Shown here piece by piece: positions 8,402 through 16,177 of a stretch of DNA of 38,187 bases. Source of the DNA: Chelatococcus sp. GTDB lineage: Bacteria; Pseudomonadota; Alphaproteobacteria; Rhizobiales; Beijerinckiaceae. The notes under the pieces were generated by a model. The model ran no database searches. It was not told the origin of the DNA and saw only the letters and a program-made list of their open reading frames with translations. Numbering within the stretch: the first letter of the stretch is position 1; every line of letters starts with the position of its first letter. The stretch is taken from positions 1 to 38,187 of the forward strand of contig QFQY01000045.1 of the NCBI GenBank assembly GCA_003248805.1. The letters are read 5' to 3'. The position numbers and the translations under genes were made by a program.

Positions 8402-8428
8402 AGGGCGCGCCTCCCCGGCGCGCCTTTC
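8402..8428 (+). terminator. Terminator-like hairpin between paralogues 4 and 5
   Basis: GGCGCGCC (8404-8411) pairs with GGCGCGCC (8417-8424), loop TCCCC, then TTTC. It is 36 nt after the paralogue 4 stop. Confidence 0.7.
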
Positions 8429-8453
8429 GGCATGGCGATCGCGAGGCGGTGAA

Positions 8454-8473
8454 GGGGCGGAAGAGCCGACCCC
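8454..8473 (+). ncRNA. Leader hairpin, copy 5, short form (before paralogue 5)
   Basis: GGGG (8454-8457) pairs with CCCC (8470-8473) and CGG (8458-8460) with CCG (8466-8468), loop AAGAG, one A bulged at 8469. ATG 8494 lies 20 nt after the C run. This is the shortest and least certain copy. Confidence 0.5.
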
Positions 8474-8493
8474 AGGGAAACAGGTTCAAGGCC

Positions 8494-9435
8494 ATGACCG
8501 ACACCACCGCACCGCCCCTGCGCGACCTCGTCTTCACCACCGACAGCGTGCAGGTCACCGACGAGCTCGCCGCCTTTGAGGGGCTCCTGCCGGACATGCC
8601 GGACGACGTCGAGCGCCATGCTGCTCTTCTCGAACGGCTACCGCCGCTTCTCGACCTGCGCGAACGGGCTCTGGTTCACGCCCAGGAATATCAGCGCTTC
8701 CTGACCCTCGCCGACGCCGATCCCTCGGCGCTGGAGTACATGGTCGACATCGGCAATGCGCTTGCGCTCCTGTCCCATGCCGGCGAGATCGCGATGCTGC
8801 TGGTGCCAGCGGGCTCGCCCGAAGATCACTTCGCCAAGGCCATGCTCGCGAAGGAACGCGGCGCGCAATATCGCTCCGGCGCTGGCGTTCACGAACCGAA
8901 ACTGATGGAGCGCGCGCTGCGGCGGTCTTTCGCCGACAGCCATCCTCGCCTCGTGATCGGTGCGAGGATTCCGCCCGGGATGGAGGAGGCCTCCCGACGC
9001 TTCAGCGGCGCCGTCCTGCCACAAGCGATCAACGACGATAGCAACTCGCCGAATGTTTATCAGGTCGAACACGGGCTGGCGCTGGAGGACTGGTTCAACG
9101 AGCCGCCCGACCTTGCCATCCTGCTCGACGAGGTCAGACAGCTCTTCGCCGCGATCGAAACCTGGTCGCAGGCCGAACCGTCATCTTCATTCTGGTATGG
9201 TGCCCGGCGCGGCGCGCTTATCCTCTCCTATGCCCGCCTCTGCCGGATCGGGCTCTGGCCGGCGCGCAGCTCCGCTGACCTCGTTGCGAAGATGGATGTG
9301 GAGCAGCTGATCACCGAGCGCACCGAGGACCCCGACGCGATGCGGGCCCTGGCCGAGATTGCGCTCGGCGTGGGCCGCCGCATCGCGAGGCAGGGCGGGC
9401 GCTTCGTGACCGTCCTCGGCGGCGTCGAGCTGTGA
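8494..9435 (+). CDS. Unrecognised helical family, paralogue 5
   Basis: A 313-aa protein from ATG 8494 (20 nt after the leader; a GTG at 8449 is in frame but lies upstream of the hairpin). The N-terminal VTDELAAF and the ERALVHAQEYQRFLTLA block match paralogue 2. The C-terminal GALILSYARLCRIGLWP, then AKMDVEQLITER and DPDAMRALAEIA, match paralogues 1, 3 and 4. So it links the two subgroups of the family. Its stop overlaps the start of the AAA+ gene (GTGA), which couples the two translationally and argues that the family works with that ATPase. Function unknown. Confidence 0.8.
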   Translation: MTDTTAPPLRDLVFTTDSVQVTDELAAFEGLLPDMPDDVERHAALLERLPPLLDLRERALVHAQEYQRFLTLADADPSALEYMVDIGNALALLSHAGEIAMLLVPAGSPEDHFAKAMLAKERGAQYRSGAGVHEPKLMERALRRSFADSHPRLVIGARIPPGMEEASRRFSGAVLPQAINDDSNSPNVYQVEHGLALEDWFNEPPDLAILLDEVRQLFAAIETWSQAEPSSSFWYGARRGALILSYARLCRIGLWPARSSADLVAKMDVEQLITERTEDPDAMRALAEIALGVGRRIARQGGRFVTVLGGVEL

Positions 9436-10646
9436 GGCGCGTGGTGAGCACGATTCCCGCCTACGACGCCAACGCCGTCGCGACCCTGCGCGACCTGGAC
9501 CGCAAGAGGCTGCTCGGCCATCTGCGCGATCAGCGTCCCGATGGCATGGCCCAAGAAGAGCAGGTCGAGCCTGCTCGCGATAAACCGTCCGCGACCGCTC
9601 CTACGCTGGGGCCGACGATCTCGATCTTCGACCACGAGGCCGTCGCCAAGCAGATCAGGCTCGCTGGGTCTGGCGACACCTTCGACGAGGGAGGACCATC
9701 CGCGTCGTCCGCCTCCAGTGACGAGCAGGCCCGGCTCGAGCGTCTTCGGGCACTCGTGCACCAAGAACCGCTGCGCCGCCTCGTCGTCGCGGACGAAGGC
9801 ACCAGCGAGCGTCTGGGCCGCCTGCGCGAGGAGTGCCCGGGCTTCGTCGAGATCATCGCCCTGGTCGAGCGGGCCGTCGCACTCTCCATGATCTCCAGCA
9901 CCGGCATCGCCTTCCCGCCGATCCTGCTCGTCGGCCCACCGGGCCTGGGCAAGACCCACTTCTCCCGCCGACTTGCCGCGGCGCTCGGCGTCGAACAGCA
10001 TGCCTTCAGCTGCGCGACCAACTCGGATGCGCAGGCCCTCCTCATCGGCCATCCGACAACCTGGCGCGGCGCGCGCATGGGCGTGCTGACGGAGGCTCTC
10101 CTCGGCGGCGAGACCGGCAATCCCCTGCTCGTCCTCGACGAGATCGACAAGTTCGTCACCCATTCGACCGAGAAGCCCTACAACAGCCTTCTCGCCCTGC
10201 TCGAATCTGAGAACGCCTCCGCGCTCATCGACGAATATCTCAGGGTGCCGTTCGATCTCTCGCGCTGCCTCATACTGGCGACGGCGAACGATCTCGATGC
10301 GCTGCCAGGCTTCATCCAGGACCGGTTCCTGATCGTGACTGTCACGTCGCCGGACGGCGCCATGCTACGCGCGATCGCGCGTCGGATCGCCGCCGAGATC
10401 ATCGCAGCCCATGGCGACGCCTTCGCCCTGCCGGACGATGCGGTCGTGGCGCGGCTCGCCAGGACGAACCCGCGCGGCATCCGCCGGCTCGTCACCCTCG
10501 CGCTCGGCTTCGCCGCGCAGGCCGGGCGGCGCCATCTCATCGTCGCCGATGTCTCTGCCGCAGAGGCTATTGCCGACACGAGGGGCGCGAGGGACCCGAT
10601 CGGCTTCATTAGGCCCCAAGGGAAAAGGCAGGACGGGCGGGAGTGA
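9432..10646 (+). CDS. Lon-like AAA+ ATPase without protease domain
   Basis: A 404-aa protein from GTG 9432, overlapping the previous stop by 4 nt. Residues 1-130 are low in pattern and partly acidic. The AAA+ module runs from about residue 150 to 390: Walker A GPPGLGKT (168-175), Walker B PLLVLDEID (231-239), sensor 1 ILATAND (281-287), and FIQDRF with a likely arginine finger at R298. The order and spacing of these motifs and the surrounding text (NSLLALLE, VPFDLSRCLILAT) resemble the AAA+ module of Lon. The sequence ends after the small helical lid, so neither the Lon N-terminal nor the Ser-Lys protease domain is present. Inferred: an ATP-driven remodeller acting on, or with, the five paralogues. 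RuvB- or ClpX-type functions are less likely from the motifs. Confidence 0.85.
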   Translation: MRRVVSTIPAYDANAVATLRDLDRKRLLGHLRDQRPDGMAQEEQVEPARDKPSATAPTLGPTISIFDHEAVAKQIRLAGSGDTFDEGGPSASSASSDEQARLERLRALVHQEPLRRLVVADEGTSERLGRLREECPGFVEIIALVERAVALSMISSTGIAFPPILLVGPPGLGKTHFSRRLAAALGVEQHAFSCATNSDAQALLIGHPTTWRGARMGVLTEALLGGETGNPLLVLDEIDKFVTHSTEKPYNSLLALLESENASALIDEYLRVPFDLSRCLILATANDLDALPGFIQDRFLIVTVTSPDGAMLRAIARRIAAEIIAAHGDAFALPDDAVVARLARTNPRGIRRLVTLALGFAAQAGRRHLIVADVSAAEAIADTRGARDPIGFIRPQGKRQDGRE

Positions 10647-10710
10647 AGGTGAAAACGGGAATGCCCCCGAAAACCTCTGCCGACGAAACAACCGGAAGAC
10701 GACCAAGAAG

Positions 10711-11553
10711 ATGACGACGAACACCATCCCGGGCACGCCTCCGCTGCCCCTCCGCCGAATCCGGCCCATCGGCAGCGCCGCCGCCGTCACCTGCTACATC
10801 AAGACCCAGTGGCCGCGGATCGGCGGCTCCGGCATCCGCCCCCTCCCCGACACCGCCTTCACCGACCCGGCCTTCCTCGAACGCTATCGGCCCGGCATCT
10901 GGACCTATCCCTATCTCGCCTGCTGCGGCGCGGAATTCGACAGGCCCGATCGGGCAAGCGGTCTGAAGAGCGTCGCCGACCGTCTGCACATGCCGATCTA
11001 CAAGCTCTCGGCGACCGAACTCGCCGATCCTCGCCGCAGGCTCGAGGCCCTGAACCGGATGTGCTACGCCTCCCATGTCCTGAAACCCGGCGGCTACGCG
11101 CGGGAACCGGGCTTCCAGGACTGGACGTTCCAGCAGTTCCTGCCGCGCCACGAGCCCCTCCCCGGCTCGCCGGTCAGCCTCGACGGCCATCTCTTCGCCC
11201 TGCGCCGGCCCCACGACCTGAGCAAGCGGGTCTTCGAGAAGCTGCTGCATCACCGGCTGCGCAACGCCAGTCTGAACAGCTTCCTCGTCACGCCGACCGG
11301 GCGCAAGCATTGCGCCATGCTCGGCCTCGTCCCGGAGGAGCAGCAGCGCTGGACCGCCTATCGCTTCGGCCGCACCCCGCGCATCGACAAGGCCGAGGAG
11401 CTCTACGTCTTCCGCCCGGACGGTGAGGATTCCGACAGGCTCCTCATCATCCTGGAGCGCCTGGTTCATGACTGGGTGATGGGCAGAATCCCGCGCCTGC
11501 CCGGCAAATGGCGCGATCGCAGCCAGTATTCCCGGCGCTCCTCAGCGGCCTGA
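10711..11553 (+). CDS. Hypothetical protein linked to the AAA+ gene
   Basis: A 280-aa protein from ATG 10711, preceded by AAGAAG; the frame is open further upstream but overlaps the AAA+ gene out of phase there. It is rich in Arg, Pro and aromatic residues, with a CC pair in the sequence YLACCGAEFDRP and a basic, hydrophilic C-terminus. I see no known motif, signal or membrane segment. The 64-nt gap after the AAA+ gene and the shared strand suggest one transcript. Its last 12 nt overlap the tail of the convergent RepA-like gene. Function unknown. Confidence 0.75.
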   Translation: MTTNTIPGTPPLPLRRIRPIGSAAAVTCYIKTQWPRIGGSGIRPLPDTAFTDPAFLERYRPGIWTYPYLACCGAEFDRPDRASGLKSVADRLHMPIYKLSATELADPRRRLEALNRMCYASHVLKPGGYAREPGFQDWTFQQFLPRHEPLPGSPVSLDGHLFALRRPHDLSKRVFEKLLHHRLRNASLNSFLVTPTGRKHCAMLGLVPEEQQRWTAYRFGRTPRIDKAEELYVFRPDGEDSDRLLIILERLVHDWVMGRIPRLPGKWRDRSQYSRRSSAA

Positions 11554-12654
11554 AAGGCGAAGCCTCTCTTTCCGCTCCCGGTCCACCCTCCGCTTGTAGT
11601 CGTTCGGGGAGGACGATCGCGGACGATCCTGAAGCTTCTGACCGTTCAGAGCATTCTGAGAATTCTGAGCATTCGGAGCGCCATGAGCATCCCCACCACC
11701 GTTGGCTGCGTCCAGCCGTGCCGGATCGGCGTATAATCCCCACCCCGCCTTGACGACCTCACCGTTGCCGAACATCTCGCCCAACATCTTGCTGACGGCA
11801 TTGACGGTTTGGCCGGTCTGGGCCGCAATCGCGATGGCGCCCAAAGGCGACGGACTTGCCTGCAGAATCGAGCGAATGCGGTCCCGTTCGGGATGCCTGT
11901 CGACCGCACGCGGCTTGGCCAGGCGCCAGACGCGCGCGCGAGGATCGAACGCAATCTCGCGCGAGATTTCCTCGATATCGCGTCCCTGGGCGAGAAGCCG
12001 CGTGCCGCCACGGCCCTTGTCCAAGACAATGTTCGTGTCGGGCACGCCGAGGAATCCGGCTGAGCCCGTGATCCGCTCGAACGGGTCCCCGCCCCCGGAT
12101 TTGCGCAGGTGATGAACCAGGATGATGCCGATCTGCCGGTCGCGCGCGAGATCATGCAGTTTGGTCAGATCGCGATAATCCTGCTGATAGCCGGCCTGCG
12201 AGCCGATCGGGCGAAATTTCTGGAAGACGTCGATGACGATCAGGCGAGCACCCTCGGTCGCCGCGACCCACCGGTCCAGTCGCCCGAGCCCGTCGAAATC
12301 CATCCCCATCGGCCCCGTCTCAAAAAACAGGTTGGCCGGCCAGGCTGGGCCGGTCCCAAGCATCTGCTCGAGCCGGCCGCGAAGACGCCGGTCGTTGTCC
12401 TCAAGAGCAAGGTACAAAACCGCGCCCTTCGCGCAGCGATGAGCATTTTCGTCGAGAACGGCGGTGCCTCTCGCGACCGACAGCGCGATATCCAGGCTCA
12501 GCCAGCTCTTCCCCACCTTCGGCGCGCCGGCCAGCACCGTCAGCCCGAGAGGAATCAGACCGTCGACGATGAATTGCAGCGGTGCGAAGTCTCGCCCCTT
12601 GAGTTCATGAGCACTGAAAGGGCCCTGTCCCGCCCCCGTCGTCGTCTGCGTCAT
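11542..12654 (-). CDS. RepA-like AAA_25 family ATPase
   Basis: A 370-aa RecA-fold ATPase. ATG 12654 (GAGAG about 12 nt upstream) is preferred over 12696. Walker A GAPKVGKS is at residues 43-50, a YLALEDN strand at about 81-87, Walker B LIVIDVF (D142), and a VHHLRKSGGGDPFERITGSAGF loop later, all typical of the RepA (RSF1010) / AAA_25 group. The tail is polar and rich in Asn, Gln and Arg. Known: such proteins are replicative hexameric helicases of plasmids, or ATPases carried by integrated elements and phages. Inferred: a replication or maintenance protein of the element, since the serine recombinase lies nearby. No primase or Rep initiator is seen beside it. Confidence 0.8.
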   Translation of the reverse strand: MTQTTTGAGQGPFSAHELKGRDFAPLQFIVDGLIPLGLTVLAGAPKVGKSWLSLDIALSVARGTAVLDENAHRCAKGAVLYLALEDNDRRLRGRLEQMLGTGPAWPANLFFETGPMGMDFDGLGRLDRWVAATEGARLIVIDVFQKFRPIGSQAGYQQDYRDLTKLHDLARDRQIGIILVHHLRKSGGGDPFERITGSAGFLGVPDTNIVLDKGRGGTRLLAQGRDIEEISREIAFDPRARVWRLAKPRAVDRHPERDRIRSILQASPSPLGAIAIAAQTGQTVNAVSKMLGEMFGNGEVVKAGWGLYADPARLDAANGGGDAHGAPNAQNSQNALNGQKLQDRPRSSSPNDYKRRVDRERKERLRLSGR

Positions 12655-12833
12655 GCCTGTCGATCTCTCGCAAGTCTTCGGCAGGAGCATGCCCATCGGC
12701 GCTGAAGATCGAGCCCGAATATTTGGTCAAATTGAAGATATCTCGCGCGAACACAGTAGCAACGGCAGGCATCTCCGTGCTCGCCGTCACGTCGTGTAGA
12801 ATCCAGCGCGTGATTCGCGTGTGGAGTTGAGTC

Positions 12834-13856
12834 ATGGACGTGCCTGAGTTCTGGCGAAGCATCCCGCGGCTGGTGCCAGATTTCCTGCGGAGAACCGGCC
12901 AGGTCGAGCATTTCGTCCCCGTCCACTTCCGACCGTCGGATCGAGCCGGGCCGGATCCTTATGCCGGCGGCGGATCGGGCAAGAGGCCTAGGACCAAGCT
13001 CGAGAACGAGCTTGATGACGTCCAGGCCTGTCTGATCGCCGATCTGGAATGCGTCGTGAAGGCGCTCGAGGCCGTCGAGGCGCGCCAGCAGGCCGGCAAG
13101 AACCGCAAAGCAGCCCCACGGACTCTCGGAGATGTGCTGAATTCGGCAGCGCCAGGCCCCTCCTCTATCGGCACGTTGCTGACAAAGGGGCGACGATCTG
13201 TCCGCCAGCGTCACGCAGGATGCCATCCGGCCTATCGAGGCTATCTGGTCCCGATGAAAGCCGCACGGCTCGCGGCCGTGAACGATGCCGATGGCCTGCG
13301 AGCTCTGGTCTCGTCCCATGTCACGTCCATCGATCTCGTCGGCCGAGCGCGGAACGCCGCTCAGGCGACCGCCGAAGGCATGCGGACGACATTCGTCGAG
13401 GTCAACAAGAACAAGCGCCGGACAGACGAGACCATCTCTCGCGATGTGCTGGACCGCTTGCCGCGTCTCTCTATCACGGAGATGACGCAGTTTTCCTTTG
13501 CCAGCGGCATCAACGCGTCACGCATCTGGCAGTGCTATCACGGCGCGCCGGCGACGATCGACTACCATCGCGTGTTCGATCTCGCCGTGTTCGCCGGGCG
13601 ACTGTCGCGCGGGGGCCCCGTGCTCATCACCTGGGATCTGGTGCGATATTTCCTGGCCCATCGAACCGACCCGAATATCCGGTGGTGGTGGCGCGTCCTG
13701 TTCTTCCCCAACACCGTCCTGATCCACGACGCGATCGAATGGATCTGTGCGCAGATCGATCAGGCCTACGGCCTCGCCGCTTTCACCGGCAGTCTGATCC
13801 TGTGCGACAGACCGGGAGAGAGCAGGACCTTTCGTTTGCCGCCTCTCAAGCCCTGA
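12834..13856 (+). CDS. Hypothetical protein, element cargo
   Basis: A 340-aa protein from ATG 12834 with GGAG 8 nt upstream. The N-terminal third has a Gly/Lys/Arg-rich segment and a helical stretch (about residues 55-85). The C-terminal third is richer in aromatic residues, with IRWWWRVLFFPNTVLIHDAI and a final CDRP. No domain is recognised. It is divergent from the RepA-like gene (179 bp between starts) and upstream of the recombinase, which suggests an element-maintenance or regulatory role, but the sequence shows no HTH that I would trust. Confidence 0.7.
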   Translation: MDVPEFWRSIPRLVPDFLRRTGQVEHFVPVHFRPSDRAGPDPYAGGGSGKRPRTKLENELDDVQACLIADLECVVKALEAVEARQQAGKNRKAAPRTLGDVLNSAAPGPSSIGTLLTKGRRSVRQRHAGCHPAYRGYLVPMKAARLAAVNDADGLRALVSSHVTSIDLVGRARNAAQATAEGMRTTFVEVNKNKRRTDETISRDVLDRLPRLSITEMTQFSFASGINASRIWQCYHGAPATIDYHRVFDLAVFAGRLSRGGPVLITWDLVRYFLAHRTDPNIRWWWRVLFFPNTVLIHDAIEWICAQIDQAYGLAAFTGSLILCDRPGESRTFRLPPLKP

Positions 13857-13945
13857 AACCAAGAAAAGCGGCCGGTCCCAATTAGATTCATGTCGGCGGC
13901 GACGCCGAACGGCCAGCCTCCCGCTCCTCGGCAGGAGCGGCAGAC

Positions 13946-14161
13946 GTGGGCAGGCGGGGCGAAAAAGGACAGAGAAAGGAGGTCCGGACCAAAGGTTCAG
14001 GCGGCCGCCCTTCGCTGTACCCCGCTGCCTCCCCTGGGGAGGCCCTCCCCGATCGGGAGATCATCCTCGAAAACATCGACGCCGGCTTCATCGGCACGGA
14101 GGAACTCGACGCGCTCGAGCAGTATTTCGGCGACATCGTCATGCAGGTACTCGGCCGATGA
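13946..14161 (+). CDS. Small basic-acidic protein upstream of the recombinase
   Basis: A 71-aa frame from GTG 13946. The first 25 residues are strongly basic (Arg, Lys, Gly) and the rest acidic and helical (IDAGFIGTEELDALEQYFGDI). An AAAGGAGG motif lies inside the frame at 13977-13984 with no good in-frame start after it, so the true start is uncertain. It ends 72 nt before the recombinase. Position and size would fit a recombination directionality factor, but no sequence motif supports that. Confidence 0.45.
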   Translation: MGRRGEKGQRKEVRTKGSGGRPSLYPAASPGEALPDREIILENIDAGFIGTEELDALEQYFGDIVMQVLGR

Positions 14162-14233
14162 TCTAACCCCATACCAAGGCTTTATCCTGGCGAATTCGAC
14201 ATTAGATGCCCTGAACACCCGATAGGATCGAAC

Positions 14234-15880
14234 ATGGCCCGCCGCCGACGCACTGCTTCCGAAGACGCTCCGAGCAGCCCCGACCGGGTCGTGCTCTATA
14301 TTCGCGTTTCCACCGACAAGCAGGCCGAGAACCGGCTCTCGCTCGAGGAGCAGGAGCTCCAGATGCGCGACCATTGCGAACGTCAGGGCTGGACGGTGGT
14401 CGGGCTCTATTGCGATGCCGGGGAAAGCGCGAGTTCTCTGCAGCGCCCCGAATTCCAGAAGATGCTGGCACGCTGCCTGGACGGGACGCGCTCCATCGAC
14501 GCCGTCCTGGTGCACTCGATATCGAGGGCGTTCCGCAATCTCCTGGACCAGGAGCGGACCGTGCTCGATCTCAAATCGCACGGCATCGCCACGCGCTCCA
14601 TGACCGAGAACATCGTTGCGCGCGATGGCGGCAAACTGATGCGACTGGCACTGGGATTCGCGAACGAACTCAAATCCCATGACGCTCATGTCGGCACCAT
14701 GCGGGGCATGTCCGCGACCGCCAGACTCGGCTTTTCGAACGGAGGGACCGCCCCGTTCGGTTATCGCTCCGTCGCGGCCGAAACGATCGGCCGGACGACA
14801 AAGCGTAAGCTCGAGATCGACCCCGTCGAAGCGGACATCGTCCGTCTCGTCTTTCGTCTCGCGCTCGAAGGCGACGGCTCGTCGGGCCCTATGGGTGTGC
14901 GCAACATCGTCCAGTACCTCAATGCTGCCGGATATCGCACCCGCAAGGGTGGCGAATTCTACCATAGCACCATTCACGAGATGCTGCTTCGTGAAGCCTA
15001 TACCGGCGACCGCTCCTGGAACGTCTTCGACAAGCATGGCAACCAGAATCCCGATCGCGAGATCGTCGATTACAAGGTGCCAGAGATCGTCGACCGCGAG
15101 ACCTACGACGCCGTGCAGGCCCAGCTGGGTGAACGGCAACCGAGCCACCGCGGTCCCCGTCTGGACAGCGCCCCGTCTCTCTTCGGCGGGCTGATTCACT
15201 GCGGATGCTGCAAAAGGGCCATGTCGCCATCCAGCGGCACTGGCCGTCATGGCAAGATCTACCATTATTACAAATGCGCCGGCTCCATCAACAAAGGGGC
15301 CGGAGCGTGCAGGAACAAGCCGGTAGGGCGAGGTTTGGCAGAAGCCCGCGTCATGAGCGAGTTGGTGCAATGGCTGACCACGCCGGATCGCCTTGCCGGC
15401 ATTCTGGCTCTCCTGCACCAGCGCAAGGCCTCGAAACAGCAATCGGTCATCGTGCGCATCGCTCAGCTGCAGCGGGAAGCCGCAGAGGCGGAGAACGCGC
15501 TGCAAAACGTCTATGCCGCGATAGAAGCCGGTATCCTCGATCCCACCGAACCTTCACTTCAGAGCCGTGTGAGGAGCTTACGGGAGAAGCGGGACCTCGC
15601 CTCGGCCGCACTCGAGCGCGCCAAGGCTACTATGGTCGAACAACCCGCTCTCGATTCTCAAATTGTGGAAACCTTCCGCCGGGCGCTCGTCGAGCGTCTC
15701 TCCAATGGGCCGATCGAAGGACGCAAGGCCTGGCTCGGCGCCATCGTCGACGCGATCGTAGTCGAGCCTGGGAACATCCGCGTTATCGGCAAGAACGACA
15801 ATTTCGAGAAGAACTTGCGCAGCCACGCCGCCGGCCGAGGGCCGGTTCGCAGTTCTGTTCGGAAGTGGTGGGGGAAGTAG
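14234..15880 (+). CDS. Large serine recombinase (integrase of the element)
   Basis: A 548-aa protein from ATG 14234 (AGGA upstream). The resolvase catalytic domain is at about residues 18-165 with YIRVSTDKQ (nucleophile S26) and SRAFRNLLDQ. The recombinase domain is at about 175-300. A zinc ribbon follows with CGCC at 323-326 and cysteines near 348 and 359, then a coiled coil and a C-terminal tail. This is the usual layout and length of large serine integrases. Reaction: cuts attP and attB with a covalent phosphoserine and joins them without host factors. Seen: the last codons and the TAG stop lie inside the 3' end of the tRNA-Tyr gene on the other strand, so the element end appears to be there. 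Confidence 0.95.
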   Translation: MARRRRTASEDAPSSPDRVVLYIRVSTDKQAENRLSLEEQELQMRDHCERQGWTVVGLYCDAGESASSLQRPEFQKMLARCLDGTRSIDAVLVHSISRAFRNLLDQERTVLDLKSHGIATRSMTENIVARDGGKLMRLALGFANELKSHDAHVGTMRGMSATARLGFSNGGTAPFGYRSVAAETIGRTTKRKLEIDPVEADIVRLVFRLALEGDGSSGPMGVRNIVQYLNAAGYRTRKGGEFYHSTIHEMLLREAYTGDRSWNVFDKHGNQNPDREIVDYKVPEIVDRETYDAVQAQLGERQPSHRGPRLDSAPSLFGGLIHCGCCKRAMSPSSGTGRHGKIYHYYKCAGSINKGAGACRNKPVGRGLAEARVMSELVQWLTTPDRLAGILALLHQRKASKQQSVIVRIAQLQREAAEAENALQNVYAAIEAGILDPTEPSLQSRVRSLREKRDLASAALERAKATMVEQPALDSQIVETFRRALVERLSNGPIEGRKAWLGAIVDAIVVEPGNIRVIGKNDNFEKNLRSHAAGRGPVRSSVRKWWGK

Positions 15881-15950
15881 GACTCGAACCTACGAAGGCA
15901 TAGCCAGCGGATTTACAGTCCGCCCCCTTTGCCGCTCGGGACATTCCCCC
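15866..15950 (-). tRNA. tRNA-Tyr: tRNA-Tyr (anticodon GUA)
   Basis: On the minus strand the acceptor GGGGGAA (from 15950) pairs with TTCCCCC, followed by A and an encoded CCA (15866-15868). The anticodon loop CTGTAAA places GTA at 15914-15916. It has the long variable arm of class II tRNAs and a TTCGAGTCC T loop. The 3' end overlaps the last 15 nt of the recombinase gene. Confidence 0.97.
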
Positions 15951-16177
15951 GCCTGCTCCTACCGGCCTCTCGGCCGGTACAGGCCGGTGTGTCACTCGCG
16001 TGACGACCGGCAGGCGCGGCCGGACTTATGGTGACCGCGCACCTGTGTGTCAACCCTTCGCGCCTCGCTCCGCGCAGCAAAGTTCCGCCGCCCCTCCCGG
16101 GAGCGACGGCGCAACGCCGCGCTGGCCAAGCGACGCGCATCGTGGCAGGCAACGGACAGGAGTTCAGGAGCTTACAG
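15951..16177. other. Intergenic region between tRNA-Tyr and rlmB
   Basis: It holds a perfect hairpin, TACCGGCC / GGCCGGTA with loop TCTC (15960-15979), and a smaller GTCAC / GTGAC inverted repeat (about 16000-16013). These lie in what should be the tRNA promoter region on the minus strand. The rlmB ribosome site AGGAG is at 16167-16171. I see no other gene. Confidence 0.5.
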
